Source: Oehlia diaphana
Lineage: Eukaryota > Glomeromycota > Glomeromycetes > Glomerales > Glomeraceae
Assembly (NCBI GenBank): GCA_003833135.1
Contig: QZLH01000256.1
Coordinates: 44,231-69,355 of the forward strand
Length of the DNA stretch: 25,125 nucleotides
Direction of reading: 5' to 3'
Shown: in pieces, positions 11,360 through 20,516 of the stretch
Position numbering within the stretch: position 1 is the first letter of the stretch
Layout: every line of letters begins with the position of its first letter
The notes under the pieces: generated by a model
What the model saw: the letters and a program-made list of their open reading frames with translations, nothing else
The model's database searches: none
Told to the model about the DNA's origin: nothing
Program-made: the position numbers and the translations under genes

Positions 11360-14300
11360 TTATTCTTTTTTAGCCGACCATTTGTTAATCCAATCTTTAG
11401 CTTTATCTAAAATTTCTTTTATGTTATCACTTTTCATCAACTTTTTTAAAGCCCTATTTGCTTTTTCAAAACACATTTCGCATTCTTGCTTAAAATCTTT
11501 CCATATAATAATTTCCAAATAAGCTATTGACACACTCGTACACCATGATTCATCATCATATTCTGAAGGTTTATCCTTCATAGGATTATTTTCATTAAAA
11601 AATGAATAAAATTGTAATGTTGGTCTAAATATTCCATCAAATGATTGAAATTTTAAAAATGCCATTAATCCATCAAATGATGCGATCCTTGGATCAAATT
11701 TTTTATTATCATTATTTGTTATCATCGTTGTTAATGTTGACCCTTCTCTTAACTCTTTTTTCGTTTCAAAAAAATTTATTGTATTGTTATTGGTCTGTAA
11801 TGTAGTTGGTGTTGTTCCTATAATGCTTAAACCAGAAGATGTAATTAGATTATTTAAGAAGGCAAATTTTGAAGTGAGAGATGGTAAAACAAATAATGAA
11901 GTAGCAGAAGATGGCGTGACAAATAATGGTGAAATGGATGGAGTTATATTAAGACTATCAAATAGTGAAAGAGTGGTGGTAGGGGTATTAAAACCAAAAG
12001 GAATTGGATTTTGCATATTAAGATTATATGGTAATGCATTTTGAGGAACTTGCGTTGCAAAATTTCCTAAAAGTGGCTGAGATTGTATAAGCTGTGGTTG
12101 AGGTGAATGAAAAGTACCAAATGCTGATTGTGGTTGAAATAAATTAAGTGCTGATGAGGGTTGTGCTAAGCCAAATCCCCCAAAATTGGCTGCTGTTTGC
12201 GCAAAACCAAATCCTCCATAAACTGGTTGTGACTGTGCAAAAGCATAAGAAGGTTGTGGTTGCACAGAATTTATTCCTCCAAATACTGGTTGATTTGGGA
12301 TACCATTAATTCCATCAAATGTTGGTTGAGTTTGAAAAACTCCATATACAGGTGATTGTCTATTACTAAACCATGATTGATTTATAGAACTAAAGCTTGG
12401 TAATTGTGTTGCAGCCACACCAAAGCCAAGTCCTGATGGCTGAGATGGTGATAATCCAAACCCCCCAGATGGTGTATTTGCTTTGAAACCAAATCCTGAT
12501 GGCTGTACTCCAAATCCTCTAGATGCCAACCCTCCAGATGATATAGTAGCTGCTCCAAAACCAAATGCTGGCGCAACCGTTCCAGATGGTAAAGCTTGTG
12601 TTGTAGCCGTGGCTCCAAAACCAAATGCTGGAGCTACTGTTCCGAATGGTAAAACTTGTGTTATAGGTGTTCCAAAACCAAACCCTCCAATTGCAGATGA
12701 TTTTGTAGTGGCCGTTCCAAGACCAAATACCTGTGTTTTTACTCCAAATGGTGAAGATTGCGTTATAGGTGTTCCAAAGCCAAACCCTCCAACTGTAGAC
12801 GACTGTATAGCAGCTCCAAAACCTATTGTCCCAGATGGTAAAGCTTGTGTTGTAGTAGCTCCAAATCTTCCAAATGCAGATGCTTGCGTAACAGCCGCTC
12901 CAAAACCAAATACTGGCATCTGTGTTGTTGCTGGCCTAAACAGTGATGGATGTGCTTGTGTAGTCGCTCCAAATTGGGTAGTAGCTTCGGATTGTTTAGT
13001 AATCCATTGATTTGATCCTATCTTCTTAAATAAAATAACTTTGTCAATATTTTCTTTTTCTTCGTTCGCTTTATTACGTTCATCAACTGCTATAAAGCTA
13101 TAAATTTTTTAAAAAATTGTTAATAAAATAATCAATAAAGGTAAAAACATCAAATCTATTTAGCTATACATACCTTGTATATTTCGAAACAAGATTAAAA
13201 GTTTTACCTAATGTGACAATTTGTTTTCTTATAATAGAAGCAGGAACTGGTTTACCACGAAATTTTGGATGATTATGTATATAAGAAGTACCATCTTCTA
13301 GGGTTTGAATAAGTTTTCGTGCAGCTAAAGTATGAATTTTTGATCCTTTTAATACAACTGGGTCAACAGGTATTTCAAGTTTCATAGGTCCATTTTGTGA
13401 CATTGCGGATAATAAAATACTCTTTTTAGCAGTAAAATCTTTAGGCATCATACAATAAATAATAAATCTAACCCCAGAATAAATTTGAGGAATTTCGTAA
13501 GGAGCTTGACGGAAAACTATATTATCGACAAAATCATAATTTAAAGATTGTTCAGATGAAGATATTTCATCATCATTAAAAAAGCTGATAATGGGTTTAT
13601 CTTTAATTTTTGTATCAGAATCTTCAGAAGAATAATCATCTATAACGTTAACATCATTACTCCAATTAATTTGATAATCTTTAATTGGAGACTTAGTCCC
13701 ATTTTTTAACATTCCCAATAATTTTTTATCCATCTTTTCAGTATCGGTAACAAATTGTGCATAACCTTTACCAGCACGAGCTAAAGATTCCACCAAATTT
13801 ATTGAAACATTACTACCAATTCCCAAAACAAATAAACGTAAATCATCTTCATATTTCTTAACATTATTCTTAACCAATTCTGAAATTTCTTCTACATTCC
13901 AAACATTTCCATCTGTTATAAGAAAAACGACAGTTGGAATATTTGTCCTTTTATTTTCAAAAACCCATTTTAATACTTGATAAATTTCTTTTCCACCATA
14001 ATTTGCCATCATAGTACGAACAAGTAAAAGAGCTGTTGATAATGATGAAGGAGAATTTGGTTCACTTTGTTTAAAAAGAGGATCAAAACGTTCCCCGAAC
14101 GAAACGATATTAAAATAACAATCTTCTGGAAGAGATCGTAATAATAATTCAAGTGCTGATGATGCTTTTTTTATCGATGATCTATTCATTGATTCCGATC
14201 TAAAAATTATATAAATATTTAAATATTATTTATGTTATTTATGTTCAAAAAAAAAAAAGATTGTATGACTTACCTATCTACTATAAAAATCAATTCTGTT

Positions 14301-15370
14301 AATACTGGATTTACTGCAAATTTAGGAACTAAAGTTAACATAAGACATTTTGTATCTTTTTCTGGATCATGTTCAATAAAAGCTCTTGGTTGATCAAGTC
14401 CTAAACTTTTTATAATCATTACGAAATCTTTATCCAAATAATTTATTTGTTCTCCTAGTGTAATCCTTGAAATTTTAGGATTTCCGTTAATATTTATTTC
14501 ACAAGAAATAAAATGTGAAGGCGATTCAATATTAGTTATTACTGATGTCATTTTACATTCAATTAATAATGATAATTCAGGTTTTACAAAAGAAGAAACT
14601 CCAAATCCAACAAATTCTTGATAATGTATATTACGATCAATACCATATTTTGGTGCTATGGCTGTAGGTAATACGAAACGAATTTTTTCCGTTTCTTCAT
14701 CATGTTTAAGTTCCACTACATATGAAAATTTTATAATAACTATTTGTCCAGGTAAAATACTTCCAATAGAACATTCAAAAATATCAGCATGATGTTCTTC
14801 CAATAAGTAAGCACCGTGACCTTTCTAAAATAATTATAGTTTAAAATAATTTAATAATTGGAATCAAAAAATTTTTTAAAAATTTAAAAGGAAAAAATTA
14901 ATTTATCAATTACTTCATTCATATCATTATATTCTATTAAAGCTTCCTGTGCTTCTTTAACGACGCCCTGAACTTTTTTACCATCAATTTCCGCTTCAAA
15001 AGCAAAAACAGCCGCAGATTCATTAATTGGAAATTTATAAGTGGCTTTAATTACATCTGTTTCAACGTTCTTGTATGTTTGAGTGATCTTTACTGCGGAT
15101 AAATATAAAAGAAAAAAAAATTAATTTATACTGCATTATTCAATCAAATTGAAATGAAGATGATGATGGATCAAAACATTTACCTTCAGCTATCATATCA
15201 ACAACTAAAAAAAAAAATCAATTTAATTAATTTAATTGAAATTTTTTAATAAAAAATTGAGGTACCTCTTTTTTTTTTAATTTTTACGTACCATAAGCTT
15301 CAGCTGAAACATTTTGTAAAGAAACTGGTAGTAGTCTATTATAATGTGAATAAGTTAAACCAAAAGACAT
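11360..15370 (-). CDS. VIT-VWA protein with FG-repeat tail (PARP4/vault-type architecture)
   Basis: Minus-strand exons 15370-15292, 15204-15184, 15092-14914, 14824-14274, 14199-13174 and 13097-11360 join in frame to 1197 residues. Phases match at each GT-AG intron, and exon 2 is only 21 nt. A VIT domain covers about residues 10-135: VKITQTYKN, YKFPINESAAVFAFEAEIDG, GHGAYLLEEHHADIFECSIG, ILPGQ. A VWA domain covers about 270-440 and starts FIVDRSESM, a MIDAS D-x-S-x-S at D276, S278 and S280, with FLITDGN later. LVSKYTRSFIAVD near 610-625 closes the inter-alpha-trypsin-inhibitor-like core. Residues about 679-1010 are rich in FG and FGFG with Gln/Ser/Pro. The last 120 residues form a helical block with YDDESWCTSVSIAYLEI. 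VIT plus VWA plus such a C-terminal block resembles human PARP4 without its PARP and BRCT parts. A vault or protein-scaffold role is an inference. TATATAAG at 15432-15425 may be its TATA box. Confidence 0.88.
12540..12830 (-). repeat. Degenerate coding repeats in the FG tail
   Basis: On the minus strand this stretch encodes recurring blocks of roughly 20 residues, such as APAFGFGA..TTQALPSGTV (twice) and GGFGFGTPITQ (twice). The DNA copies differ mostly at third positions. This suggests that the FG tail grew by tandem duplication and then diverged under coding constraint. Confidence 0.6.
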
Positions 15371-15454
15371 TTCGTTAATTTCGTTATTTGGCTTAAGAGG
15401 AAGAAAAAATTTTTAAAAAATTCTCTTATATATAGTTGATGTCACATGACTATA

Positions 15455-15516
15455 CTAGACAAAAAAATTTTCTTCGTGTCATGTACATCATGACAATTTT
15501 TGTCTTTTTTTAGGTA
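15455..15516. repeat. Imperfect palindrome upstream of the VIT-VWA gene
   Basis: AGACAAAAA near 15459 and TTTTTGTCT near 15496 face each other, and between them GTCATG and CATGAC are separated by five bases. It lies about 90-150 bases upstream of the VIT-VWA start codon. It may be a small inverted-repeat element or a cruciform-prone promoter segment. Confidence 0.4.
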
Positions 15517-15780
15517 TAAACCTATGCCAACATATATTAATAGAAATAAATAAAAAGATTAATTGATTTAAATATTTTATACAACTAGCAAGAAATATTT
15601 AAATATGAATATTACTTATAATTTAATCACTGGAATTATAGATATTACGCGAAAACATTAATCTGGGATTAAATATAAATATATTATTCTTAGCATTGAC
15701 ATTAATTATAAGTTAATTTATTGTTGCAGAATCAAAGTAAATTAATAATCACAAGATCAATTATTCTATGGATTAATTTA

Positions 15781-15842
15781 ATTAATCCACAGATTAATTT
15801 ACATTAATTCACAGATTAATTTACATTAATTCACAGATTAAT
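15781..15842. repeat. 22-bp tandem repeat, about 2.8 units
   Basis: The unit ATTAATTCACAGATTAATTTAC starts at 15781, 15803 and 15825. The first copy has one difference (ATTAATCC) and the last is cut short at 15842. Each unit is itself nearly palindromic (TTAAT..ATTAA). It ends about 100 bases before the ATG of the Cys/His gene at 15947, so it sits in its promoter or leader. Confidence 0.8.
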
Positions 15843-15946
15843 GACGTGTGATTTTCCACATACATTTAAATATAAATAAAATCAAATTCTCGCTCACTAT
15901 TTTCGAGACAAATTTTACATTGCACTCATTAATAATTAAAAACAAA

Positions 15947-17408
15947 ATGAAGCCTTCTATATTTAATAAATGCAAAAAATATTCATGTATATGTCAACGA
16001 TATCGACCAAAAGAGAATGTACCAAATGAATGTTTGTATTGTCATCATAGCATTGGATATCACGAAACACCAACAACAATCGATACCACAGAATATCCTT
16101 ATGGTTCATGCAATCAAATTCAATGTGGATGCCAACGGTTTAAAAATCAAAGTTTAGATTCTTTACTCTGTATTCATTGTAACCATTATGATGGATTTCA
16201 TACTGATTGGCCACTTAAAACTAATAATAATCCTAGTTCTGATAATAATATTAGTTCTCATAATAATTTATCTTTACTAAGTCAAGTTTCTCCGATCACT
16301 TCTACAAATGTTAGTACAATGTCCTTAATTTCTTCTCAAGTAAATACTATACCCACTAATAATAGAAGACAGCGTAGTCACATTCCTGCTAAACCTGCAC
16401 CTTATAAAAGCAATTCGAACCGTCGTGCCGGTAGAAATCCTGCAACTATTTTAAATATAAATGTTATAGTTTGTTTTAACCAAGAAATACCAAATAGAAT
16501 TCCTAAAATTGATTCCCCCTTTTGGAATGATTTAAATTCTCGAAATTTGATAAAAAATAATATCAGAATTCCTAATAATTCCTCGTCTACTGAAATCTAT
16601 AATTTAATTCTTAATTTATTTTCACATCATCTGAATGGGAAAAGGTGGTGTTTATTTAACGGTAGTTCTGGTAAACTAAGAAAAGTTGTATACAATGTAA
16701 ATAATAATAATAATAATAATATAATTAATAATAGCAGCAGTAATTTTAATTTAATCGAAATAAATATTTTTTAGGAAATAACTTGCGATTTAATTAGACA
16801 GAACATAACTAAAACGAAAAAAATGTATATCGGTATGTATAAGTTTATGAATTGGATTAAAGAATATTAATAACGTTTTTTATTTTATAGCTCCGGATAC
16901 TTTAGATACTTTTGATATTGGATTAAATTCTGCAATTCATTCTGAAAATTTATCGCCCGCAACTCACTCTGAAGCAAATCCTAAAGATTCATTATCTCAC
17001 CCTGAAAATCCATCATTCGCGATTCATTCTGAAATCCAAAATGAAATATCAATCTTAACTGAAAGAAATTTTCCTTCAATCACTACTATTGATGATGGTA
17101 AGTGACATTAGTTTAGGCCGGGCAAAAAAAAATTTAGATTCTCGTGACCCGGCCGGGTCAGTTTTTCGAAAAATGGAAAATTTTTTTTTATAGTAAAAAA
17201 TTTTCATCACGTGCTTTTAAGTTATTGGCCAATGTGGCGTAAAAAAATTTTACATATGAATCTAAAATTTTTTTTGCCCGGCCTTATAATCATTTTAAAT
17301 TTATTATTAATTTCTCTTTTATATATAAAATAATAAAACGTATTAGATTTTGATTCTTCTGACTGGCTAAATAATATACTACAATCTATGCAATTTATGG
17401 TTAGTTAA
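15947..17408 (+). CDS. Twin Cys/His-module protein, four exons
   Basis: I join 15947-16696, 16775-16832, 16891-17097 and 17347-17408 (358 residues, all GT-AG, phases consistent). The N-terminus holds two modules with identical spacing C-x4-C-x-C-x12-C-x2-C-x6-H: C9, C14, C16, C29, C32, H39 and C55, C60, C62, C75, C78, H85. Each could bind zinc. A Ser/Asn-rich linker with basic patches (RRQRSH, NRRAGRN) follows. Residues about 170-250 form a block ILNINVIVCFNQEIP...KWCLF-like, possibly a ubiquitin-like or Rhizophagus-specific fold. Exon 3 repeats HSE-containing phrases. The last exon ends DWLNNILQSM. If the first intron is retained, the frame runs through an Asn-rich AAT tract to a TAG at 16772-16774. 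I do not recognise a named function. The arrangement distantly recalls FAM221-type Cys/His domains, which is only a suggestion. Upstream in-frame sequence from 15848 is unlikely to be coding. Confidence 0.65.
16697..16774 (+). other. Intron with AAT microsatellite
   Basis: The intron begins GTAAAT and ends TTTTAG. It contains (AAT)n-type repetition (16701-16722) that stays open in the reading frame of exon 1. The intron call rests on exon 2 resuming in phase 0 and splicing in phase 1 into exon 3. A retained-intron isoform would end at its own TAG. Confidence 0.55.
17116..17283. mobile_element. 168-bp MITE with TTA target duplication inside an intron
   Basis: The ends are inverted repeats: GGCCGGGCAAAAAAAA from 17116 and TTTTTTTTGCCCGGCC ending at 17283, continuing inward as TTTAGATTC and GAATCTAAA. 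TTA flanks both sides (17113-17115 and 17284-17286). A 3-bp TTA duplication is the signature of PIF/Harbinger-type insertion, so this is a non-autonomous element. A 14-bp perfect palindrome GACCCGGCCGGGTC lies inside at 17146-17159. The element sits in the third intron of the Cys/His gene and leaves the donor and acceptor intact. Confidence 0.85.
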
Positions 17409-17629
17409 CCTCTCTCATGAAAGTGTAATATTTTTTTCGTAGCATTAGTTCATTCATTTTTCGTAATATTTCTATTAAATGGCGGAAATACTAAATCCAC
17501 CAATATATATATTTATGAGTATGGAATTGTGAGACTCATAATGAAATGAACTAACAAAACTACCCAACGAGTATACTAACCATATATTAGATAATTGCGC
17601 ATCAGCGAAGTTTTAGGGCTTATCCACGA

Positions 17630-17690
17630 ACCAACTCATCAACCATAGCCACAACTTCTCAAAATTTGAAGAAGTTCGAATCCGAATCTT
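17630..17690. repeat. Dispersed repeat copy 1 with B-box-like motif
   Basis: The copy starts ACCAACTCATC and carries AAATTTGA then AGTTCGAATCCGAAT about 43 bases on. It matches copy 2 at 17790-17845. GTTCGAATCC equals the tRNA gene B-box core, but the segment does not fold as a tRNA. GTTCG-AATC-CGAA forms a small hairpin. Confidence 0.5.
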
Positions 17691-17789
17691 TGTTTTGGTT
17701 TAGGCCTTTTTTCTTGACTTCTTTTTAAGTAAACATTTACTAACATTTCACTTTTTTACTTTACTGGTTATTTAATGCTGTAGGAAGGG

Positions 17790-17845
17790 ACCAACTAATC
17801 ACTAAACTCGACTTTCCGAAATTTGAGGGAGTTCGAATCCGAACC
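17790..17845. repeat. Dispersed repeat copy 2 with B-box-like motif
   Basis: It starts ACCAACTAATC and carries AAATTTGA then AGTTCGAATCCGAAC about 40 bases on, in the same orientation as copy 1 at 17630-17690. GGGAC at 17788 and GTCCC near 17848 could close an outer stem, so the copy may derive from a tRNA-like or SINE sequence. Confidence 0.5.
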
Positions 17846-18723
17846 TGTCCCATGATTCGGCTTATTATTCTGGATTATATTAACTTTATTATTATTAGAG
17901 TGTTCGTGTTAATTAACAGTTCGATTTATTAATTTATAGTTTGATTCTTTTAGATAATACTTTATTTTAACTTCTTATTTTCTTTTTTACAACTATCAAC
18001 TTTTATTTCTTGTCATAAATATGATTTTTTTATTGTGATAGTTTTGTTATAAGTTTTAGTCGCAAATGGTTGTGATTTTAATATTTTTGTATAATAGATT
18101 TTAATAATCCATCAATAATTATTATTATTGTCTTTACTCATTTAAAGAGAAACCATTACTTTTATGTTCTACCATATTTTGTTTAATAGCTATTAATTTA
18201 TATTTATTTATAAATATCCAAGGTTTGCAAAAATATTTTAATTCGGAACTTGGTCAACTATGACATCGTATAAATTTGTAACCACCACATTACAATTATA
18301 ATGTACCTCTATTACGTAGGTTTCCACTATCGTTTCCACTCAACTAAAGGTATAATGTCCTCCACGACAATTATATTTAAATTAGCTCCCGATACTATTA
18401 ACATTCGGGAATTTTTTAAGTTCTTGATATTATTGACATTTTTTGCGTTCTCGATACTTTCAACACAGCTATTTATTTCTTATTCCACTAATTTTTTATA
18501 ATATTAAATAATAAATAAATATAATGAATTATTAAATACAATTGATATATATTACGGAGAATGATGGAATCAAAAAGTTCAAAACATTAGATTTAGATGA
18601 GTGAATATTTTTTTCATGTAAATACTGGTCTAAATTGATATTCTTTGAATTGGACATAATGTCGGTAAAACTTGCATAAACACGTGGATAAGTATAGTAA
18701 TGTTTTTTCTTTTTTCTTTTTAG
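17846..18723. other. AT-rich spacer without a supported gene
   Basis: I see only low-complexity sequence. An open stretch at 18301-18501 begins with ATG but has no recognisable motif and a biased hydrophobic composition, so I treat it as chance. If the exon at 18724 belongs to the upstream Cys/His gene, this stretch would be one long intron of about 1.3 kb. Confidence 0.4.
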
Positions 18724-18931
18724 ATTCCTTGAATTATATCATAATAATGGTATTGTATTAGAATTTCGTTCAAAGAGAATTTTCACAGTGAATTTATTGT
18801 ATAGCACCAAATTAAAAGAGACCGCACTTTCCTATTTGATTCAACATAAATGCGATCATGACATGGATTTCCAGAGAAAAGGAATCATTAATATGGTACA
18901 AAATTTTTGACTGGGTGAATGATCTAAAGTA
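18724..18931 (+). pseudogene. Stranded coding exon with a one-base frame break
   Basis: After CTTTTTTCTTTTTAG (acceptor at 18722-18723) an open block encodes FLELYHNNGIVLEF, RSKRIFTVNLLYS and KLKETALSYLIQHKC, and ends NMVQNF-TGA at 18908-18910. One T fewer in the T5 run at 18904-18908 would give NFDWVNDLK and a TAA at 18929-18931. The style (a LEF..KRIFT block followed by an amphipathic helix) resembles C-terminal exons of large unnamed Rhizophagus families. The upstream Cys/His gene ends in DWLNNILQSMQFM in a phase that does not splice cleanly into this exon. It is either that gene's decayed last exon or a fragment of another copy. Confidence 0.5.
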
Positions 18932-19004
18932 ATTTAATAGTTGACAAAGATAACGTATAAATTATAAAATAAAAGAATCAATTTATTGAGGACTAATCAT
19001 ATTA

Positions 19005-19052
19005 GTGGGATACTACCATGGAATATAATTATATTCCATGGTGGTATCCCAC
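19005..19052. repeat. 48-bp near-perfect palindrome
   Basis: The left arm 19005-19028 (GTGGGATACTACCATGGAAT, then ATAA) and the right arm 19029-19052 are inverse copies with one mismatch (T against C) and no spacer. It could extrude a cruciform. Its core ATACCACCAT matches the unit of the adjacent minisatellite, which suggests a shared origin. Confidence 0.9.
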
Positions 19053-19067
19053 TTACCCTAGATTATA

Positions 19068-19331
19068 GTACCACTATATAATCTGAATATCACCATATAA
19101 TCTGAATACCGCCATATAATCTAAAAGATATAATCTAACTACCATCATATAATATGAATAATATAATCTAATTACCACCATATAATCTATTTGTTTTCTT
19201 GTGTTGGATATCTATTTTATATTCTGGCTATTCTTTTAAACTCTTTCTGATATTCATATTATTTACCACCATATAATCTAACTACCACCCACTATTTAAT
19301 CTAACTACCACCATATGATCTAAATACCACG
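19068..19331. repeat. Degenerate minisatellite, unit about 18-19 bp
   Basis: Two clusters (19068-19190 and 19263-19331) repeat a unit close to TACCACCATATAATCTGAA. Some units are lengthened by an extra GATATAATCTAAC-type piece. About nine recognisable copies are separated by 70 bases of unrelated AT-rich DNA. No gene is present. Confidence 0.8.
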
Positions 19332-20248
19332 CTTTCTTCTTGTTTCTGAGTTGTTTACATGCTAAATTATATAATGGAGTTCTTGACCTTCTGCAGCGGT
19401 TTGGATACCTGGTTTTATGTTGAGGTGCTGACCTCCTGTGCCTGATTGGATGCTGGATTCTATATTGGAGTGCTTACCCTTTGTGCCTGCCTATTTGGTT
19501 ACCTTTCTAGATGCCAAAATGTGGTAAAAAAATACATCAGGTAGCGCAGTTAATTTGCTAATCAGATTTTGGCCAACACTATGCTATATTTTTGACCTGA
19601 TCTTAAGAGCGGAATATCTTGGCTTCCTATAATTGGATTCGTGCGATTTTGTGGTCATTTGAAAGAGGCATTGAGAGCTTTCCAATGATGCTAAGACTGA
19701 ATGAATCGGATGTCTGGATGCCAAGTTATTGCGTTCCAAATATTTGAAAAAAAATATGGAATAGTGCTGGCCAAAATTAACGAAATTTACTGTACCAATC
19801 ATATGTTTGGTTTCTCGCCAGTTTCAGGCACTTTCCTGTCACTTTCAAGTAACTTTTGAGTAACTTTTGAGGACCTGGTGTGATAGACATTATTATGGCC
19901 AGCCCATTTGATTGCCGGATGAGGCACGAAGTACCGAATTTGCAATCCATCTATTTGCTAAAGATGTACTGCAATCCATCCTTCTATAACCTTTTTGATT
20001 GCCAAAAATGAGGCATAAAGTGTTAAATTAGTTCAGGCTATATTGCTTTCATACCCTTTTTCATGTATTCTTCTGAAGCTTTCTGCCTTCCCGACCTTTT
20101 TTCTGCCTATCATCTGATGACCCAGATGCGCAAAATTTATTCTCTCTTTCCTATATATAATTCTGCGCATCTGGGTCAGCATTTTTTCGCTTATTTTTAG
20201 CTTATAGACCCTGTTCCTGTATAGTTATTAATCTGGGATACTTTAGGA
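19332..20248. other. Non-coding, GC-richer repeat-like DNA upstream of the primase-like ORF
   Basis: Base composition differs from the core: it is less AT-rich, with many TTGG/GCC words. I believe this text recurs in Rhizophagus repeats and is probably the 5' region of the mobile element that encodes the ORF at 20517. It includes three short units TTTCAAGTAAC / TTTTGAGTAAC / TTTTGAGG at about 19842-19872. Also present are internal duplications around TTGATTGCC (19907 and 19997) and GCAATCCATC (19940 and 19971). A minus-strand open stretch at 19584-19802 has no recognisable features. Confidence 0.5.
20118..20178. repeat. 15-bp perfect inverted repeat with TATATATAA loop
   Basis: TGACCCAGATGCGCA (20118-20132) and TGCGCATCTGGGTCA (20164-20178) are exact inverses around a 31-base loop that includes a pyrimidine tract and TATATATAA. 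It could be a stem-loop transcript, a terminator-like structure or a cruciform, or mark a transposon end. Confidence 0.85.
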
Positions 20249-20412
20249 TACTACTACATCGATCACTTTGAAGTACTATCACATCGATCACTTTGGAGTA
20301 CTACTACATCGTTTACTTTCTTTTGGCTTGGTTCTGGGTACTACCACATCGATTACTTTGGGGTATTACTACATCGTTTACTTTCTTTCAGCTTGGTTCT
20401 GGGTACTATCAC
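20249..20412. repeat. Compound tandem repeat (25 + 40 bp)
   Basis: Units begin TACTACTACATCGATCACTT. Short 25-bp units start at 20249, 20274 and 20339. Long 40-bp units start at 20299 and 20364 and add TTTCTTTTGGCTTGG-type sequence ending TTCTGGG. A truncated unit lies at 20404-20412. The last two short/long pairs form a 65-bp higher-order period. It sits about 100 bases before the ATG of the primase-like ORF. Confidence 0.85.
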
Positions 20413-20516
20413 TGATCCAATGTTTTGCTAGCAAGCATATTCGCTTAAAATTTTTATTTTGAAGATTTGGGAAATTTACATGTAATTTTATTTTTAGTAT
20501 TTCCATACATTGTATC

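Noticed and set aside
11784..12044. 86-codon plus-strand open frame
   Set aside because: It lies entirely antisense to the VIT-VWA gene's last exon and has no motif of its own.
12483..13010. 175-codon plus-strand open frame over the FG tail
   Set aside because: It is the antisense of the repetitive FG-coding exon. The Pro/Asn/Ala/Val bias mirrors the repeats, and the minus-strand gene explains it fully.
17788..17859. tRNA gene suggested by GGGAC...GTTCGAATCC...GTCCC
   Set aside because: The T-arm does not pair as NNNNN-TTCGAAT-NNNNN, no D-arm or anticodon arm forms, and the acceptor stem is only five pairs. I kept it as a repeat.
18301..18501. 66-codon plus-strand ORF
   Set aside because: It begins with ATG but the composition is that of random AT-rich DNA, with no splice context or motif.
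19584..19802. 72-codon minus-strand frame
   Set aside because: It lies in repeat-like non-coding DNA upstream of the primase-like ORF, with no recognisable domain. Only its length supports it.
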